From contig VWZS01003477.1 in NCBI GenBank assembly GCA_013397075.1, forward strand, positions 62,001 through 126,000: 64,000 nt of DNA, read 5' to 3'. The stretch comes from Rhabdornis inornatus. Taxonomy: Eukaryota; Chordata; Aves; Passeriformes; Rhabdornithidae. Position numbers and translations under genes: made by a program. Under the pieces are notes generated by a model that searched no databases, was not told the origin of the DNA, and saw only the letters and a program-made list of their open reading frames with translations. Of the stretch, positions 13,501-25,868 are shown in pieces (positions within the stretch are counted from its first letter, which is position 1; every line of letters begins with the position of its first letter).

Positions 13501-14937
13501 CAGAGATTTTTGAAGTTAAATGATGGATTATCTATACACAGGATACGTTTATTAGGCCATCTGATGCCATGTAAAGAATAACTTCCCGCCATACCATACC
13601 AGCATTATTCAGCTCTGCTTAGGGCTCTAACACTCTCTTAATAACTCTGTCTACTTTTAGATTTGTGCTGTATTGGTAGGAAAGGCCAGTTAATTCCAGA
13701 CCTTTTTTTTCCTAGTTGTCCACAAGAGCCTAAATTGTGACTCCCTTCTCCAAATACTGTTCAGAGTGTCTGTCATCCAGTTGCACAATTTCCACCAGCC
13801 CTCATAACTAGGAGTGTTTGAAATAGTAACTGATTGGCTGCTGCAGGACTGAAGGGGATAATTTTATGTGTCTCTCTGGGTTCCAGAGATTCCAGAGTAC
13901 AAATAAGAATTTCAGCTTTACTGCAGCTGTGCAAAGCTACACATTTCAGCTCAATTAAAGGATAACTGGGCTCTCTAAGTGGAGAAATAAAACAGAATAA
14001 TGAGGGAAAATATGAAAGTAGACTTTTTTGTCTTGAGCACAATCTGAAATACAGTTTGTGGGTTTTTAAAAGTTATTGTATGTTTTTTGAAGAACTTATG
14101 TATGCAGAAGTTATCACTGAAATACACCATTCATGTGAAATAACTTTCTGACCTCATAAAAATGCTTATACACATATTGCCAAAATATTTCATCTGTAGA
14201 ATCTCTAATTTTTGTTTTACCTTCTGAATTTAAGATTATTTTCTTATAATAAAAATTAAGCGGGAAAAATAGTGATTAAATCTAAGAGGGGGAAAACTGT
14301 TTTTATGGGGGAAAATTGTTTTCTTCATCTTTCTTAATATGACAAAAGAAAAAAAGAAGCTACTTTTTTTCACAGATGGTTTATTAAGAATCTTTTTGAA
14401 TCTGCCTTGGAGTAGAGTTCTAGTCTCCAAATCATTGGAATGTCTCTGCATAAACTTAACCTCCCATTGCTTAGGTATTAAAAAAAAATAAGCTATCTCA
14501 AAAAGATAGATGAATGACCATCTGTTTCACAAGAATATTTAACGGAGCAACAGGAAAAAAATGCAATTATAGTAAACAGCTATATATAAGACTCAGCAAC
14601 TGAAAAATTCCTGTGATGTGGAGGTATCCCAAAATCATTCTACTAGATTTCAGTGTTAAAACTTTCTGGACAAGAAAATCTCTGTATAGAGCCCCACTGA
14701 GTTTTGCTAAGGAAGTTCTTGTTTGTTTGATTTTTTTAATCCATATTTTACAGATGTTTTATTCATGAAAAAGTTTCTTTCTAGCGTACAGAATGCTGTT
14801 TCCAAAGACTTGCTTCTAAAGTGTTTCCTACCATCCCCCAGATTCTTTTCAAAATCTAATAATATTGCCTAACATAATGCTTGTCATCTTTTCTTGAAGT
14901 TTTACACTTGTCAATTTGAGTGAAACCAACAACTAAA
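7501..14937. other. AT-rich intergenic DNA, no gene seen
   Basis: No recognisable gene or dispersed repeat. Open frames at 7501-7794 (minus), 8398-8637 (minus) and 12768-13022 (minus) are short and resemble nothing I know. There is a purine-only run at 11923-11949. At 11541-11554 a long T run ending in GCAG forms a strong-looking splice acceptor, but no extended open frame or convincing donor follows. I give it no function. Confidence 0.5.
11923..11949 (+). repeat. Purine (A/G) low-complexity tract
   Basis: A 27-base purine-only run built from GGAGA followed by A-runs interrupted by single G residues. It is a simple sequence with no further context. Confidence 0.85.
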
Positions 14938-14939
14938 AA

Positions 14940-15176
14940 ACCTCCAGGATGGAGACTGCAGAGCCTTTCTTGGTTACTTATGACAGTGCTTGCTCACCCT
15001 TACAGTGAAAAAGTGTTTCCATGTGTTTAGAGGGAGCTTCCTGCTTTTCTTGTAGTTCCCATTGCCTCTGGTCCAGTCATTGGGCACCACTGAAAAGATT
15101 CTGGCTCCCTCTTCTTGCACCCTCTCTTCAGATATTTATATATATGCTCAAACAGGCTCCCATGGCTAAGGAAACC
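14940..15176 (-). mobile_element. CR1 LINE fragment, minus strand
   Basis: The plus strand reads as the reverse complement of CR1 3' UTR and distal ORF2. It has CCTCCAGGATGGAGACTGCA near the left end, then AGTCATTGGGCACCACTGAA near 15075-15094, and CTCTTCAGATATTTATATA near 15124-15142. The same landmarks occur in the same order in the large CR1 at 571-2440, for example GGGCACCACCAGG near 838. The terminal 100-150 bases of the CR1 3' end are missing on the left. Similarity stops around 15176, near AAACAGGCTCC. It is an old, truncated copy with no coding capacity. Confidence 0.82.
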
Positions 15177-17350
15177 AAAACTCTATTGCCAACACTTGTT
15201 CCACAACAGAGCAGTTGTTGATCTCCAGTATCACTGCCTTCCTTCTTACACTCTTTTCCCTTACCAGAGGACTGAGGGAATCACCACCTGCACCCCTATG
15301 CCCATGACTGTCACTCCCTTGCATCCACTGAAGAGTTATTGACCCTCCCTAACCAGGGGGACACTGCAGCAAAGACCTCATGTACCATGGGTCAGGGTCA
15401 GCTGATGTCCACACCTACTGAGGTGCCATACAGGGCAGGCAAAGCCACAGGCAGAAAAAGCAAAGAAAAAACTTTTCCAAACCCGCTAAAAAAAAAGCCT
15501 GAATTTGAGTTAGTTCTAGATAAATCTTTATTAGCAGAAGTAAGGAAGAACAATTACCACTTTTATATGAACAGAATTCTTAAACCACAAAAACTGTTTC
15601 TATGGCGAAATATTTTAGTTTACAGAATCTCTGAGGAAAATATTTTGTTTTGCTCAAAATTTGTTTTAAATTATTTAGATTTTTTTTGTGCTTGTCTAAT
15701 ACTTAGATAATTGTCCCAAGTTCTTACACTGAGCTCTAGTTTGAAGCCACTGAAACGGCTTTGTAGCTATGTGAATATAATGGAAGCAGACTAGGACATG
15801 CTTTCAATGTCAATCTCTTTCAGTCATACTCTGAGTAGAATTTGGCATTTGTTCTGTAATACAACAAGTGTAAAAAAACTCTATGTCTGATTTCACAGAG
15901 TAGAGTTACGTTATATTTGGAAAATATGCAGTAAAATCATGTTATTTTAGCTTCTGGGACAATTTTGAAGGGTCACTTTCTCCAATGCTGACAAAATTGT
16001 TACATATTTTGTTATAAATTTTCATTATTAAAAGCATTTTTAAACATTTTAGATGATGCCTGGTCCAGTCCATTCTTCTACATTTATGTCCCCATTGCAG
16101 AATTCAACTGTGTCTTTGTTTGACAGTTACCAGAGTATTATTGCACCTGAAGGGGCTTTGAAGGTTGAGAGATTTCTTGTGCCTTTAGGTAGGAGCCAGG
16201 TAAGACTAAGAGCTGGAGAGTGCAAGCTGCCAGAAGATAAACAACAGGACTGGAAACTATTCTGGGGACTCTGATTCATTCCTGCACTCTGACAGCAGCT
16301 TTCCAGGCAGTATTTTAATTTAACTTCTCTAGGCGAAGCTTGGATCGGTGCAGGTGAAAGGCACTTGCTGAGGCTTCCCAAGAAACCATTCCTTTTTTTG
16401 TTCTATGCTCTCTGTGCCAGCTGAAAGAGACAGTTTTTCTCTCCACAGCAAATGATAAACAGTAGTGCTTTCCATATTCTGTTGAGTGCCCTACAAACAC
16501 ACACTGAGCAGCTGGTGCAGAGGTACCACATCACTTGCTTCCATCCTATATACCATAATTTTTCTAAGTGACCTTTCCCTAGCAAAAAAAATGGTAGAAA
16601 AGCATCTATAAGTGGCATGCTTTTTTTAAGGGCAGACAAAGTGAAGCAAGTTTTTAACACGGTGAATATGTGATCCATAATTAGAACAATTAAGTGTAAA
16701 TCTTGGTATAAAATGACAGAGCTGCAGAAATGTCAGAGATTTCTTGTCAATTTATTCAGTCAGGTTCAAATACCTAAAGGAAAACAAAAACTAACAGCAA
16801 TATATTTAGAAGGCTTGATATAAATAAAATTAAAGACTGAGTTAGTGTGCTAGTGCCCCTGTTGACAGTGCTTGTCTGGCACATATACAGATAAAGAGAT
16901 TTTTCAAAAAACCCAAACAAACTGTTTTGTTAAGCCCTCATTACTTCACAGCTTAAGGAGGAGCCATACCCTCATCAGAGCATCCCATTAAACATAACGA
17001 AGTCTTACTGATGTAAAAATGAATTTTTGAGCTAGTCATTGAAGAAAACAGCAGATAGAGAACCAAAGAAAATTCCAGGCCAAATTATTTACAGGCATTA
17101 ATTAAAAGGTTGGGTGTTTTTAAATGATGTTATCAAACATTTCTTGGAAGAGTAGTAGAAGATAACCATGCATATGACTCGTGTGTGAACAACAGCTTTT
17201 TCATAATGTCCCTGGATAGTCTTCTAAGGGTAACAGCTGGATTTAGATTTGATATGTATAGACAAAATCCACTGAGGCTAGAGTTGAGTGAAAAATCAAC
17301 TGCAAAACAATTTAAATTGCAAAGATATTCTGGATACGTACAGGGATAAA
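15177..17350. other. Intergenic DNA with one exon-like interval
   Basis: The stretch after the CR1 fragment (15180-15480) is somewhat GC-richer than its surroundings but matches no repeat I recognise. A plus-strand open frame at 15339-15710 (123 codons) has a low-complexity Lys/Phe/Leu-rich second half and is treated as chance. The exon-like interval at 16053-16199 is listed separately. Confidence 0.45.
16053..16199 (+). other. Exon-like interval (unverified), 147 nt, phase 0
   Basis: The interval is preceded by an AT-rich acceptor-like tract ending in ATTTTAG at 16046-16052. It is followed by CAG|GTAAGA at 16197-16205, an excellent donor. Between them are exactly 49 codons without a stop, starting with two ATG codons; the peptide begins MMPGPVHSSTFMSPLQ. 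A second possible donor, TAG|GTAGGA, lies 11 bases upstream. The frame stays open for another 25 codons past the donor, so openness alone is weak evidence. I recognise no protein family. It could be a lncRNA exon, an alternative first exon or chance. No partner exon was found nearby. Confidence 0.2.
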
Positions 17351-17372
17351 AAGAAGGAAGGAAGGAAGGAAA
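17351..17372 (+). repeat. (GAAG)n microsatellite
   Basis: About five tandem units of a 4-base purine repeat, GAAG/GGAA. It is a short simple repeat in unique DNA. Confidence 0.92.
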
Positions 17373-18440
17373 CTATAGTAACTAGAAGATTCTATACTGA
17401 AAGTAAGCTTTGTATAATTTTCTAAAAAAAATCTCTGGCTCCTATGATAGGCCCAGACTACGCTGAGATATCTCTCTCATGCTATTCTCATACTCCACAA
17501 TAGTTCAAATTTGTGCGAGATGAGGGGGTGTTTTGCATTTTCAGATAGTCTATTCATTCTCATATTCTAAAATATTTGGATTTTGCCAATTGCTATTTGA
17601 TGCTCATATCTATGTTACAAAACACTGATTTAAGCAGACAAGGAATACCATTAAGTTGTAGAGGTACAGAAAATAAAAATAATCTGCTGATAGAAAATAT
17701 GTGTTTCTCATAGATAATGTTAATTATCTTCAGCTTTGTTTGTTGCACAGATTTGCCAATCACACTGTAAGCCAAAGTTCTAATTCATCACGAAATAGGA
17801 CCATGTAGTTACTACTTTATAATTTCCTATACAGAATTATTAGGCATTAGAAGAATCACACAGACAAAAAAAAAAAAGGTGAACCATGTAGAAAGAAGCA
17901 CATTAATTTAGGCCAATTTAGGCCAGAAATGTGCATTCCTTTTCTATTTATGTTCTGTGTAATGTTTCAATTATTGAAAAGAAAACAGCCAGCACAGCAT
18001 TTAGATTAACTTTTCAAGAGAAATGATACATAAAATATTGCCTTTTCTGTATTTTACATTTAAGTTCAGCCTCATGCCTACATAATTTTTTCCTGACTCA
18101 TTTAGAAGCTGAAAGTCTGAAAAATTACATGGAAAAGCAGGACCTGGTGCTTTTATGCACAGAGAAAACCAAAAGGGTTTTTATACATATAAGGTGTAAC
18201 AGAAACTCCCTGCAAGCCTCCGTTACTTGCTGCACATACACCCACTTTGTGCTCACATGGCAGGGCTGAAAGAGACAGGGCCAGGATAATTAGAGGTTCT
18301 TTCCTGTAACTGGCTAAGAGCAAGCAGACACCTCTAGCCCTTTTCACAGAACTTTATCATCTTCTTAACATCATTTACCAATGATGCCACAAATCACAGG
18401 TAGGTGAGATGGTAAGAATCACCAAGACCTCTGTCTGAAG

Positions 18441-18520
18441 TACAGCCCAGAGACATCAGAAATGCATTCAAGATCCTTGTAAAACCTCACCTAGAACATG
18501 TCATGTTTTGGCCTCTGACC
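18441..18520 (+). mobile_element. Possible ancient CR1 relic, plus strand
   Basis: The segment CCTTGTAAAACCTCACCTAG, followed by a stretch ending in GTTTTGG (18475-18512), resembles the sense-strand CR1 ORF2 stretch just upstream of the 3' UTR. In that stretch a CTGGTGAGGCCTCACCTGGA-like sequence is followed by a GTTTTGG-like end. The match is short and diverged, and the flanks do not continue convincingly. It could be coincidence. Confidence 0.3.
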
Positions 18521-20639
18521 AATGCAGAAACCAGTCAGATATCAACATTAGGACTGTCTGATGGCTCAGGTTTATTTTGAATATTCCCACTCTGTTTCAG
18601 ATGCCTCTGTTGTGAATGAGCAAATTATCCATTCCAGTACTCACTATCTTAACAGGAAAAAAAAAAATTAAAATTTGTATATAACAAGAGGATTCTTTAC
18701 TGCTTAACATCATCTGGTGGTGCAGGGCAATGCTGCTGTTCCATGTACATGTTACAAGGCTGAAAATGTCTTCTCCAAGTACAAAATAACAAACAGGCTA
18801 ACTGTACTAGCTAGTTACATAGGGCATCATTCAACTCCTACTCTTGTAAGGATTGTTGTAGGATTATAAGATTAGCAAAACACTACATGAATTAAATCTC
18901 TTATTTCAATACAATGAAATGTATTTCCCATTAGTGGCTCTACAAATTATGACAAGGTATTCTGAAGCCTAAACATCTGACTAACTGTAATTATTCTAAG
19001 TTTTTTATTTTCCTTTCTGGTTGTTCACATCTTTTCCCAGTCTTCCTGTGCTCTGTGAGTTCTTAACAAAAACCACCAGGCACAAGTCTGAAGACTTGTT
19101 CAACCAAATCTCCTTCATGAGACTTATTCCAAATAATTTAAAAATATCTAACCTACTGAAATAGTCAAATAATCTCACATTTTTATTCCTGTATCAGAGG
19201 TTTTGTTTCTAGTATTACAGGGGATTTTTGTTTCTTTCTCACTCTTGTTAACTATAATGCAGTCTCTGATTACAGAAAACTATTTTTCATATCATGTTTT
19301 GGGAACCAAAAGAAAGAAAAACCCACAAACAAACAAGCAAAACCAAATTCCTATTGGAAAATACAGTGATAGTCAATTAAATAAACCCATAATATTTATG
19401 GAAGCCTTTGTGCATTTCTAGAGCATTTTGACACCCTGATGGCCGATAGCACACAATGTTATGTTTTGCATTATTTCTCTATAATTACCACTACATTCCA
19501 GGGCAATGATATCAAAATGCCTGATGTCTGCTACCATACTGAACACAATTTTAATGTAATTGTCTCCGTTTATGACTGTGGTGTTTCAGAAACACACCTT
19601 GGGGTATTCGTTTTTTTGCGTTCTTTTGCGCATAAATTTTTTTTAGGAAAGGCATAGATGTTAGACAATTTTCTTCTGTCCAATAGACCTGAGTAGCAAG
19701 ACAAAGTACCTAAAGGAAGCTGGTACTCCAAGGAGACATGCTTCCCTCCACAAATTCTCCTTTCAGAGCTGTAAATGCTGTGCTCTGGTTCTGTAAACCA
19801 GAATGAAAAATGATAACCAAAAAATATATTACACCACTCAGAAGAAGACATGTGACTTTGCAACTTTTGTCAAAGAAATAAAAAACAGAGCAATTCCACA
19901 GCCTCACAGCCAGGAATGAGATCTGGGTTTATTTTTGTATTTCTTGTTTTCTTTGACTTGAAATTGAGTCATCTTAACTGGGATTTGTACTTTGTATGCT
20001 CCTCATGAGGCTTTGTTGCTGGATTCAATAAATCAGAACTGTCACAAAGCAGTTTTAGCATTACTACCCTACACAACTGCATTTGTGGTATTTTATCACA
20101 GCTGGCAGTCAATCAATGATTCTTATCAGACATTTTGGTCATTACATTGAAAGATTAAAGTTAAAGAATGTATTTTCTAATCCATTTGTATACTTGAGCT
20201 TCTTTACTCCAGGGTATCAAATCAAAGTGGATATAAAACAGATGTCTTTTGCATGCAATAATCCGTGTGACAAGCCAACTGTCTATAGAATCATGGTACT
20301 GATTACTTCCTTTCATTCTTGCATACTCCTTTGTGCATTTTCTGAACTGAATTCCCAGCTGGAAAAACAATATTGATTTTTAAAATTTTGATTCAGGATA
20401 TCTAACAGCAATCTGTTAGCTACAGAATTTATGTGAAGAAGTCTGTAAGGACCTCCGTTAAGACATTGTTACAGAGCTCAAAGATCACGAAATCAGAGGT
20501 CCCAGAACAAAAAATAAGATCTGAACAAGAAAAGCTGAAGACTTTCTTGCCATCTAATCACTCACTGCAAGGCCAACCAAATCAATCATTCTGCCCGAGG
20601 CAGGTTTACCCAAGTATGGAGATATTGAGGAGCACTTTT

Positions 20640-20910
20640 TAAGCTTCTTCTTAAAGACTGTCAGTGTAAGACATGCTACACTCTCCTCACATCAACTGTA
20701 GCTGTGCTTTAGTCACTAGCATCAGATAATTAGTTCTACACCTTGGATGAACTTCCTTTTTTCTGGTGTGATTAAGATACCTTAGAAAAGCAAGCAGTCA
20801 CTTCTCATGCACCTACAGACCATTATCAGATCATCTTTATTTAATTTCCTCTTCCTTCTGCTTAAGTGTCAGTTGGTTCATTCTTCATGGGTTATTTCAA
20901 TGCCATATGC
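20640..20910 (-). mobile_element. Possible ancient CR1/L3-like relic, minus strand
   Basis: The order of short landmarks recalls the reverse complement of old CR1 3' UTRs: a TTCTTAAAGACTGTCAGTG-like segment, then ACCATTATCAGATCATC near 20819, then CTTCCTTCTGCTTAAG, then TTCATTCTTCATGGGTTAT near 20878. Divergence is high and no single block is diagnostic. A RepeatMasker run would settle it. Confidence 0.3.
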
Positions 20911-23900
20911 CAATTGGTCAAACAAAACTTATACTTGAAGTAGCAATCACTTTGAACAATCTGAACTTCTACATTTCCAGAAGAAAATCAAGGTTTCTAA
21001 AAGTCTGTCTTTATTTTTGTTTGTATAATAATCCTATGTAGTTGCCTTAGAGAAATCTGACAGCAGCCCACAAGCACCTACTGACAGATCAGTATTCTGT
21101 TCTGTATGTCATGAACTTAATAAAAAAACAACCTCATTAGTCTTTTGAGACAGATACGCAGTGTACTTTTTGAAGCTAACACTTCAGTAAATTTCCAAAT
21201 CTATCAACCAATCCTTCAAATTTGTAGAAGAGTTTCCAGATGGAAATTCTCTTCACAGTTTCCAAGCTATTCAGTCTTGGTTTGGATCTCATGGGGCCTC
21301 TATGGCATCAGTACATCTCAGCTGCAATTACAAGCATCCAAAATAGTGTACTAAAAATCATACTTTCCCCTCCTGATATACTCCAGGTGACACAAAGGGC
21401 ACGACATCACTGAAGCTGTCCACAATACAGAAAGTATTATATTGAGTAATTAGTTCTTATAACTAAACCAGCAGTATGCTTTTGAAATTAAAGGAAACTG
21501 ATGAACCTAAGAAAAGCACATATCTCTTGCCATTTCTTTGTTTTACAAATCCTGCATTGCAGCTGTCCCTTTGGTTTCAGAGACTGTGAATCTACAGTGT
21601 GGTGTTGAAATTCCCTTCACAAAGTCAATAAACAGTAATTTACGTTCTCAAGAAATGTGAGTATATTTCTGAATAGATAAATTAGTCCCTCATACTGCAA
21701 TCTGAGATAAAATGAGATGGATACATAAAATATTCTGGATGCATTTACTGGCTTGCAGTTTTTCTTCTAAATATAGCAGACTTTTTTTGTCTGAGATATC
21801 TTTCAGTTGAGTGTACTTGAACTAAAACCATTAGCAGAAGATTAATCATAATACAAGTTTTACCTAGTAAACAGAATACCTTTCAGGCTACAGCTCTAGT
21901 ACATTCAGATGAGAATCCAAACCCACAATTCATCATTTATTTAATCAGTTTCAAATGCTATGAGACTGCTGCGAAACTTTTTTTTTTCTACAAAACACAT
22001 TAAGAAGATGAGATTGTTGGCCAATAAATATTGATAGCTTCTCTCTAGCTGTTTGAGTAAGGTTTGCTGAAACCATGTCATGGCTGCTTTCAGATGAGGA
22101 GACCAGCAGACTCAAGAAGGAAGTATGGACTTTGGTTTTGCCCTTTCTTTTTTTTTTTTTTCCTCAAAAAATGTTCTGGTTCTAAAAGTAATCTCCAGAA
22201 TAGTTGCTTAAAGTACATGGAAAATTTTATGAGCATTATAGTTCTTGTTTTTTGAGGTTTTTAAAGAAAAATTGCTGTAGAAAGTTGTCCCCACCAGAGC
22301 AAGACTGAAGTTCCTTTCAGGCTGGAAAGCATTCAGGATCAAGTACATCAAAATATTCTAAACTAAATACTCTGATTTGAAGGCCAGATATAGTTTAGGT
22401 ATGCAGGTTTCATTAGATTGCACTGAGATCCAAGATTACTTAATGTTGTCTTTTGGAAGTCTAGAACGCCACCATACTTTTTATCATTTTCCTGAGTGAA
22501 CAGAAACATTTCCAAGCAGAACATTTCCACCAGCCAGAACATGAATGAGAATAAATTCTATTCCCTGAAACAATGTATTTTTATCTTGGTGAGATTAATG
22601 AGAGTATTCCCAAAATGTAGTGCTATCAATTTACCTTAATTACACGATCTATCGAGACTGATTATCAGTCCCATGTATATGTAAATCATTCCTAGTAATC
22701 AATATATAAATAGATCGGCTTTCTTTATTCTACAGTAAATTTTCAATTAAAAAAATAGTCTGATAGATTTTTAGGATTTGTGCAAATCCTTTTGATACCA
22801 ATTTTGGTTAAAAACTTGCATCTCTAATAGTTTTATGATGTCTCTAATCACCCTAATGGGTTTTTGTCTTCCACATAGGTAATCCTTAGAGAAGGATACA
22901 ATTTCTTCCACTAACTTCCTTTCAAAAAGACTTTTCCAAATATGTTTAATTATAGTTAAGTCAGCTTGAACCTTATCAGTGTGTCTTAAAATTGTATGCA
23001 GTTATACACATAAAATTTTCTGTGACTTTTCCAATTTATGAATTAAAACAGGGTTGGGGTTTTTTTCATTTATTTCAGTATTCTATGCAATGGGATATGT
23101 AACTAAGAGAAGACTTTATTGAGCTGTGTTTTTTTTTATTTTCAGAATCTTGTCCTACAACCATCTTAATTTCCTGAATATCATGAAATTTGCAATTTTA
23201 ACTGCATTCATTACAAAGACTGTTCACACTCTGCTTGCATCATACCCACAGATTCATTGAAATGTCACACTTTAATCAAAGTTGTTTACAAAGACTCCTG
23301 TACAAATTAAAATCACTAAAGCCTTTTGAAGTCTTGCTAGCTCTTTTGATTAAGGTGCATCACACTTCTAGTCAAACTCTAAGCTTTCTGCAGCTGCTAC
23401 TGGTCAGGTTTCCTGAAAGCCTCTGGTCTTCCTGAGGTTTCTGAAAAGTGCTCTTGACAAGCAGTTGAATCCTCCTCTCTGAACCCATATACAATGGATA
23501 ACTGAACAAAATAAAATTGAAAAAGTCCCATTAGCTGCCAATGTTGGGGTAGTTTAGTTTGGTTTGGGGGTTTGTTTTGCTTCTTTTTTTTTCTGTAAGA
23601 ACTTGAAAGGACTTGAAAACTTATTCCTCTAGTGATCATCAGATCTTCTGCTGTTTCAGTCAGAAAGATTTTCTATTCTTCTCTGGAGACTTCACAGACA
23701 GTTCACTAGTGATATCAGTGGACTAACAGGAAAGAAGTGGAGAAAAAGTTTTCATAATGCAAGTCCCCAAAAAACTTGCCAATATACACTCATACGAAGT
23801 ATCTTGATGTTAACTTATTGCAATAGTTAGCCAAGTTGGTATTATTTAATAAACAGATGGAACGGTAGAAGTATATTGAGCTTTTCTCCGCTTCAGAAGA

Positions 23901-24257
23901 AAGCTGAAGATCTGGGACATCTTTCAGTCACATTCAGGTGTTGGAGGCAGAGATTGAGAGCAGTATGAAATAAATCCACCTGGACAGGATGGTAGAGAAT
24001 AAGGCAAATCAGAGACTTTCAGTAGAAAACAGACATTGACATAAAAATCAGGCCTCGGGTAACTCATCAACCATCACTCTACAAAAAATTGGAAGGCTGA
24101 AGTGAATTATGAGAATACAGGAAAATTCCAAGCAGAAACAGCATGGCTTGAGTCTGAAGACCAGATACCCAGATTGCTTGGGATTGCCAGGAGCTTACAG
24201 ACTAGTTTGCTGTTGTATGTCTTGGAGGAAGCAGAGTTTGATGGAAAGAGCAAGTGA

Positions 24258-24644
24258 ATGATTTACACTGCTGTTAGAGTGGCAGGGTGTTGTAAAGATA
24301 AAAAAGGAGAAGTTATAACAGGACTGGAAGGAGATAGGGCTGAATATGAAATGCTGGAACACTGTGCTATGCAGTACCTTCTGCTGTCAATTCTTTGTAT
24401 TGCATTTGTCTTCTGTTATGTCGACACCATGAAGGAGTATTTTCATACTTCACCTGACAGTTATTTTAGGCCAGTGCCTGGAGACACAGCAGGCAAGGAG
24501 AAGCTGAATCAATACTGCCATAGCTCTCTGCCCAGTTTGTCCCAGCAGTTGCACTCTCAGACAAAAGTTCACATATTTGAAGTGTTCACGAAAAGGGGAA
24601 GCATTTTGTCTCTGTCATTTTTGAAATGTATTTTAACACACTGA
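24258..24644 (+). other. Unassigned 128-codon open frame with a hydrophobic segment
   Basis: A true ATG opens a 128-codon frame. Residues about 40-56 form a single hydrophobic stretch (YLLLSILCIAFVFCYV) that could span a membrane. No signal peptide is apparent at the N terminus. I recognise no domain or family, and the C-terminal half has no obvious motif. Its length is only slightly above what chance gives in a 64 kb window. It is reported because it is one of the two longest ATG-initiated frames and lies outside repeats. Confidence 0.1.
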
Positions 24645-25392
24645 AAAGACAAAAATGCCATTTTAAACCTAATGGTTTTGCTACCTAGCATGCAAAACTG
24701 CATATTGCTGTGTAGAGCCACTAGCTAATTTACTAGGCATTAGCTGTGTTAGCTAGTTCAAACCTCTCCACAGTAAGCTGTGCTGGGCAGTCAGTAAATG
24801 TAGCATAAATAATGTTATGCTACATTCTTTTATCATACTTTTATCCTTACCAGTCCACAAATAGGAATGTTAGCCTCTTCTGAATGCTTTCTGATTTGAG
24901 TATTCAAGCAGAGTTAAAAATGACGGTAGGAAAATTTGCTCTGACTGTTTTTCCAGCCCATTTTTCAAACACTGAAAAGTCACTATTGCTTCCTACGTAC
25001 TAGAAAGATGTCCAGAAACAGTGATGCAGTTGAAAGTGAATACAGAGCAGCAGTTACATGCACAGTCATTCATCACAGCCTGAAGAATACCGAAGGCTCA
25101 ACTAATGGGTCAATGAACCTCTGCTTTTCACACTGACAGATGACTCCAAACTGTGAAACAGAGCATGAATAAGTAACCAGTGGAAAATGGTTGACCTTTG
25201 AGATAGCTCAAGCCTATACAGACATTAAGTTTTGCATTCAAATTAGTTTTTAGACTGAAAAAAAAGTTTATATTAGGTTGATTCAGCCTTCACCTTGTCT
25301 TCTGCATACATCTCCTAGGAAGCGAAGTAGTGTCAATTTTCCCTCTCTTTCTGCTGGTGTGATCTTGTAAGACAAGTCTTAGATAAGTGTCC

Positions 25393-25412
25393 AGAGAGAG
25401 AGAGAGAGAGAG
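25393..25412 (+). repeat. (AG)10 microsatellite
   Basis: Ten AG units in tandem, flanked by CC and GTGACAACC. It is likely polymorphic in length. Confidence 0.95.
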
Positions 25413-25634
25413 GTGACAACCTCCTACTAGAATAATTTAATGATGGAAAATAAAATCTTTAACAAATGTTCTTTTCCTTCAAAACAGGGAAACTTTAAAT
25501 TTCATCCTAATTTTTAATTCTTTCAGGAAGAATACAAATGAAAGGTAAATTAAAAACAAATAAAAGCAACACATACATGAAGGAAAAATAATTTATTAAT
25601 GGCTTGCAGTAAGTTTTAAGAAAAGGAAAATATT

Positions 25635-25868
25635 ATGAAATATCAGAGCACTCTGCAATTCAGCCTTGTAATGTTAATCATAGTGTTTCTGACCTCTGTG
25701 ACACAGAAACAACTGTCAGATCCAGTCAGACTTACAGAAAAAAGCAAGAAGGGTTACCTACTGGAGCAAACAGCTGGAAAAAGGAAACTATGTCAGATAA
25801 ATGTCATACTTCTCTCTGAAAATATGAAAGATGCTGCTTCACCTTGCAAACACTGTTTCTTTAATTGA
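25635..25868 (+). other. Unassigned 77-codon open frame with a signal-peptide-like start
   Basis: The frame starts at an ATG with A at -3. Residues 1-8 carry one Lys. Residues 9-24 (FSLVMLIIVFLTSVTQ) form a hydrophobic core of signal-peptide length. The rest is hydrophilic, with one Gly-Lys-Arg-Lys (around residues 47-50) that could be a dibasic processing site, and it ends in two closely spaced Cys (PCKHCFFN). That layout is typical of a small secreted or peptide precursor. I recognise no family, no flanking exon is evident, and several dozen frames of this size occur by chance here. Its 3' end overlaps the duplicated block beginning at 25832, and the second copy lacks the N-terminal part. 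Confidence 0.13.

Larger units (their letters stand above)
17373..25831. other. AT-rich intergenic DNA, no confirmed gene
   Basis: Mostly unique sequence. It contains two doubtful ancient CR1-like stretches, an (AG)n microsatellite and two open frames of mild interest at 24258-24644 and 25635-25868, each listed on its own. The purine-rich segment 23900-24350 reads unlike the rest of the desert but shows no recognisable repeat. Confidence 0.45.

Noticed and set aside
15345..15372. CTCF-like core around AACCAGGGGGACACTGC
   Set aside because: Only the central AGGGGG part fits. The flanking bases depart from the consensus on the right, so I do not call a site.
15339..15710. Plus-strand open frame of 123 codons next to a CR1 fragment
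   Set aside because: The second half is A/T-driven, no motif is recognised and no consensus donor was noticed at a useful place.
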